Of a stretch of DNA of 64,000 nucleotides, positions 63,545 to 64,000 are shown one piece after another. Numbering within the stretch: the stretch's first letter is position 1; every line of letters starts with the position of its first letter. Origin of the DNA: Paraburkholderia podalyriae (GTDB lineage: Bacteria; Pseudomonadota; Gammaproteobacteria; Burkholderiales; Burkholderiaceae); NCBI RefSeq assembly GCF_014397785.1, contig NZ_VZQQ01000028.1, positions 19,167-83,166 of the forward strand, given 5' to 3'. The translations under genes and the position numbers were made by a program. The notes under the pieces are model-generated. The model was not told where the DNA came from and did not search any database. It saw nothing but the letters and a program-made list of their open reading frames with translations.

Positions 63545-64000
63545 ATGCCATCGGACTGAAGTCACGCCCCGCTCGCTTCGATTGGCTCTGCCTGAGCGGA
63601 TCGAAGCGAGTCGGCCGGTTGCGTCGCAGGAGGAGTTGGGCAGTAGAATTCCGAAAAAAATCGCTCATGAATGATGTGTTGAAGACGCTAGCGACGTGCG
63701 TTTGCATCTGACGCTGCCGGCCACGGGGGCAGTTGCGGGCCGACGATATCGTCTCAATCGCCTCGGTGTACTGGTGGCCCCATAAACCTTGCCATGAAGC
63801 AGACAGGAGAGCGTAGTGCCATATGTGGTGTTGGGCAGGACGCCACCGATTCATTCAATTTGACATAAAAGCAAATTGCCAACGATTTGATAAGGAATGC
63901 AGATGGAATTTCACGAATTCCAACCTGCATCGCCGACCATGAGGACGAGGCGGAATAGGTAGGTCGGGAAGTGCGCGCGGGCGAGCCGGGCCTTAGCCGT
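63545..64000. other. Region after the creatinine operon
   Basis: About 455 bases to the window end. It begins with a strong hairpin; the remainder has only short ORFs with no likeness to known proteins. Nothing else is visible. Confidence 0.4.
63572..63610 (+). terminator. Hairpin at the end of the creatinine operon
   Basis: CTCGCTTCGAT (63572-63582) pairs perfectly with ATCGAAGCGAG (63600-63610) around a 17-base loop, 28 bases past the transporter stop. No U-tract is present, so Rho-dependent or mRNA-stabilising action is as possible as intrinsic termination. Confidence 0.5.

Noticed and set aside
25575..63880. TTGACATAAAAG occurring near 25580 and near 63860
   Set aside because: Only about a dozen bases match, both in AT-rich gaps; no further identity on either side, so it is not supported as an attachment site or repeat.

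Overview
The window is high-GC, gene-dense, chromosome- or megaplasmid-like DNA of a Burkholderia-type betaproteobacterium (Paraburkholderia or Caballeronia are my best guesses). The evidence is the family content: trimeric Gram-negative porins with a leader followed by AQSSV, HAAT-type transporters, a PaaN-type phenylacetate aldehyde dehydrogenase, and a homogentisate operon carrying a DUF2783 protein. Nearly everything is catabolic. I see no rRNA, tRNA or CRISPR.

Region 1 (1-23.9 kb) looks like the uptake and oxidation of a small cyclic or aliphatic alcohol/ketone that I cannot name. It holds the end of an aromatic-acid-type MFS carrier, a complete livFGHM-like ABC importer with its binding protein, two short-chain dehydrogenases, an F420-type NADP oxidoreductase, an aldehyde dehydrogenase, an HxlR regulator, an Old Yellow Enzyme, a GMC alcohol dehydrogenase, a decayed porin, a nitroreductase, an acyl-CoA ligase, a type I Baeyer-Villiger monooxygenase, an epimerase-like protein, a TetR regulator and an intact porin. 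The main new observation is a 16-bp dyad, GTRAAT-N4-ATTTAC. It occurs seven times, once in front of each scattered transcription unit (binding protein, GMC enzyme, pseudo-porin, nitroreductase, CoA ligase, monooxygenase, porin), always with the invariant ATTTAC half toward the gene. A degenerate copy lies before the tetR gene. This suggests one TetR-controlled regulon. A second, local system (HxlR) is marked by a shared 16-bp sequence before the aldehyde dehydrogenase and the Old Yellow Enzyme.

Region 2 (23.9-27.7 kb) is accessory DNA: a fragment of an ATPase gene, an IS630-family element, a VapBC toxin-antitoxin pair and small unrecognised ORFs.

Region 3 (27.7-44.6 kb) handles phenylacetate-type aromatics. 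A leftward operon (LuxR regulator, MFS carrier, flavin hydroxylase, DUF2783, hmgA, fahA, maiA) takes homogentisate to fumarate and acetoacetate. A rightward operon (truncated paaE, paaN, thiolase, paaH, paaK) carries part of the phenylacetyl-CoA pathway. It is followed by a penicillin G acylase gene, whose enzyme class releases phenylacetate from its amides.

Region 4 (45.0-63.6 kb) is a nearly complete creatinine-to-pyruvate route: creatininase, two almost identical creatinases, an NCS1-type permease, a porin, a GlxA-type AraC regulator, glyA, L-serine ammonia-lyase, soxBDAG sarcosine oxidase, a FolB-like protein, PurU and an MHS-family carrier. Three promoters here share a paired TGTCG-N16-TGTCG direct repeat at constant distance from a TACTAT-like -10 box, the probable operator of the local AraC regulator. 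No urease is present, so the urea must be used by other loci or excreted.
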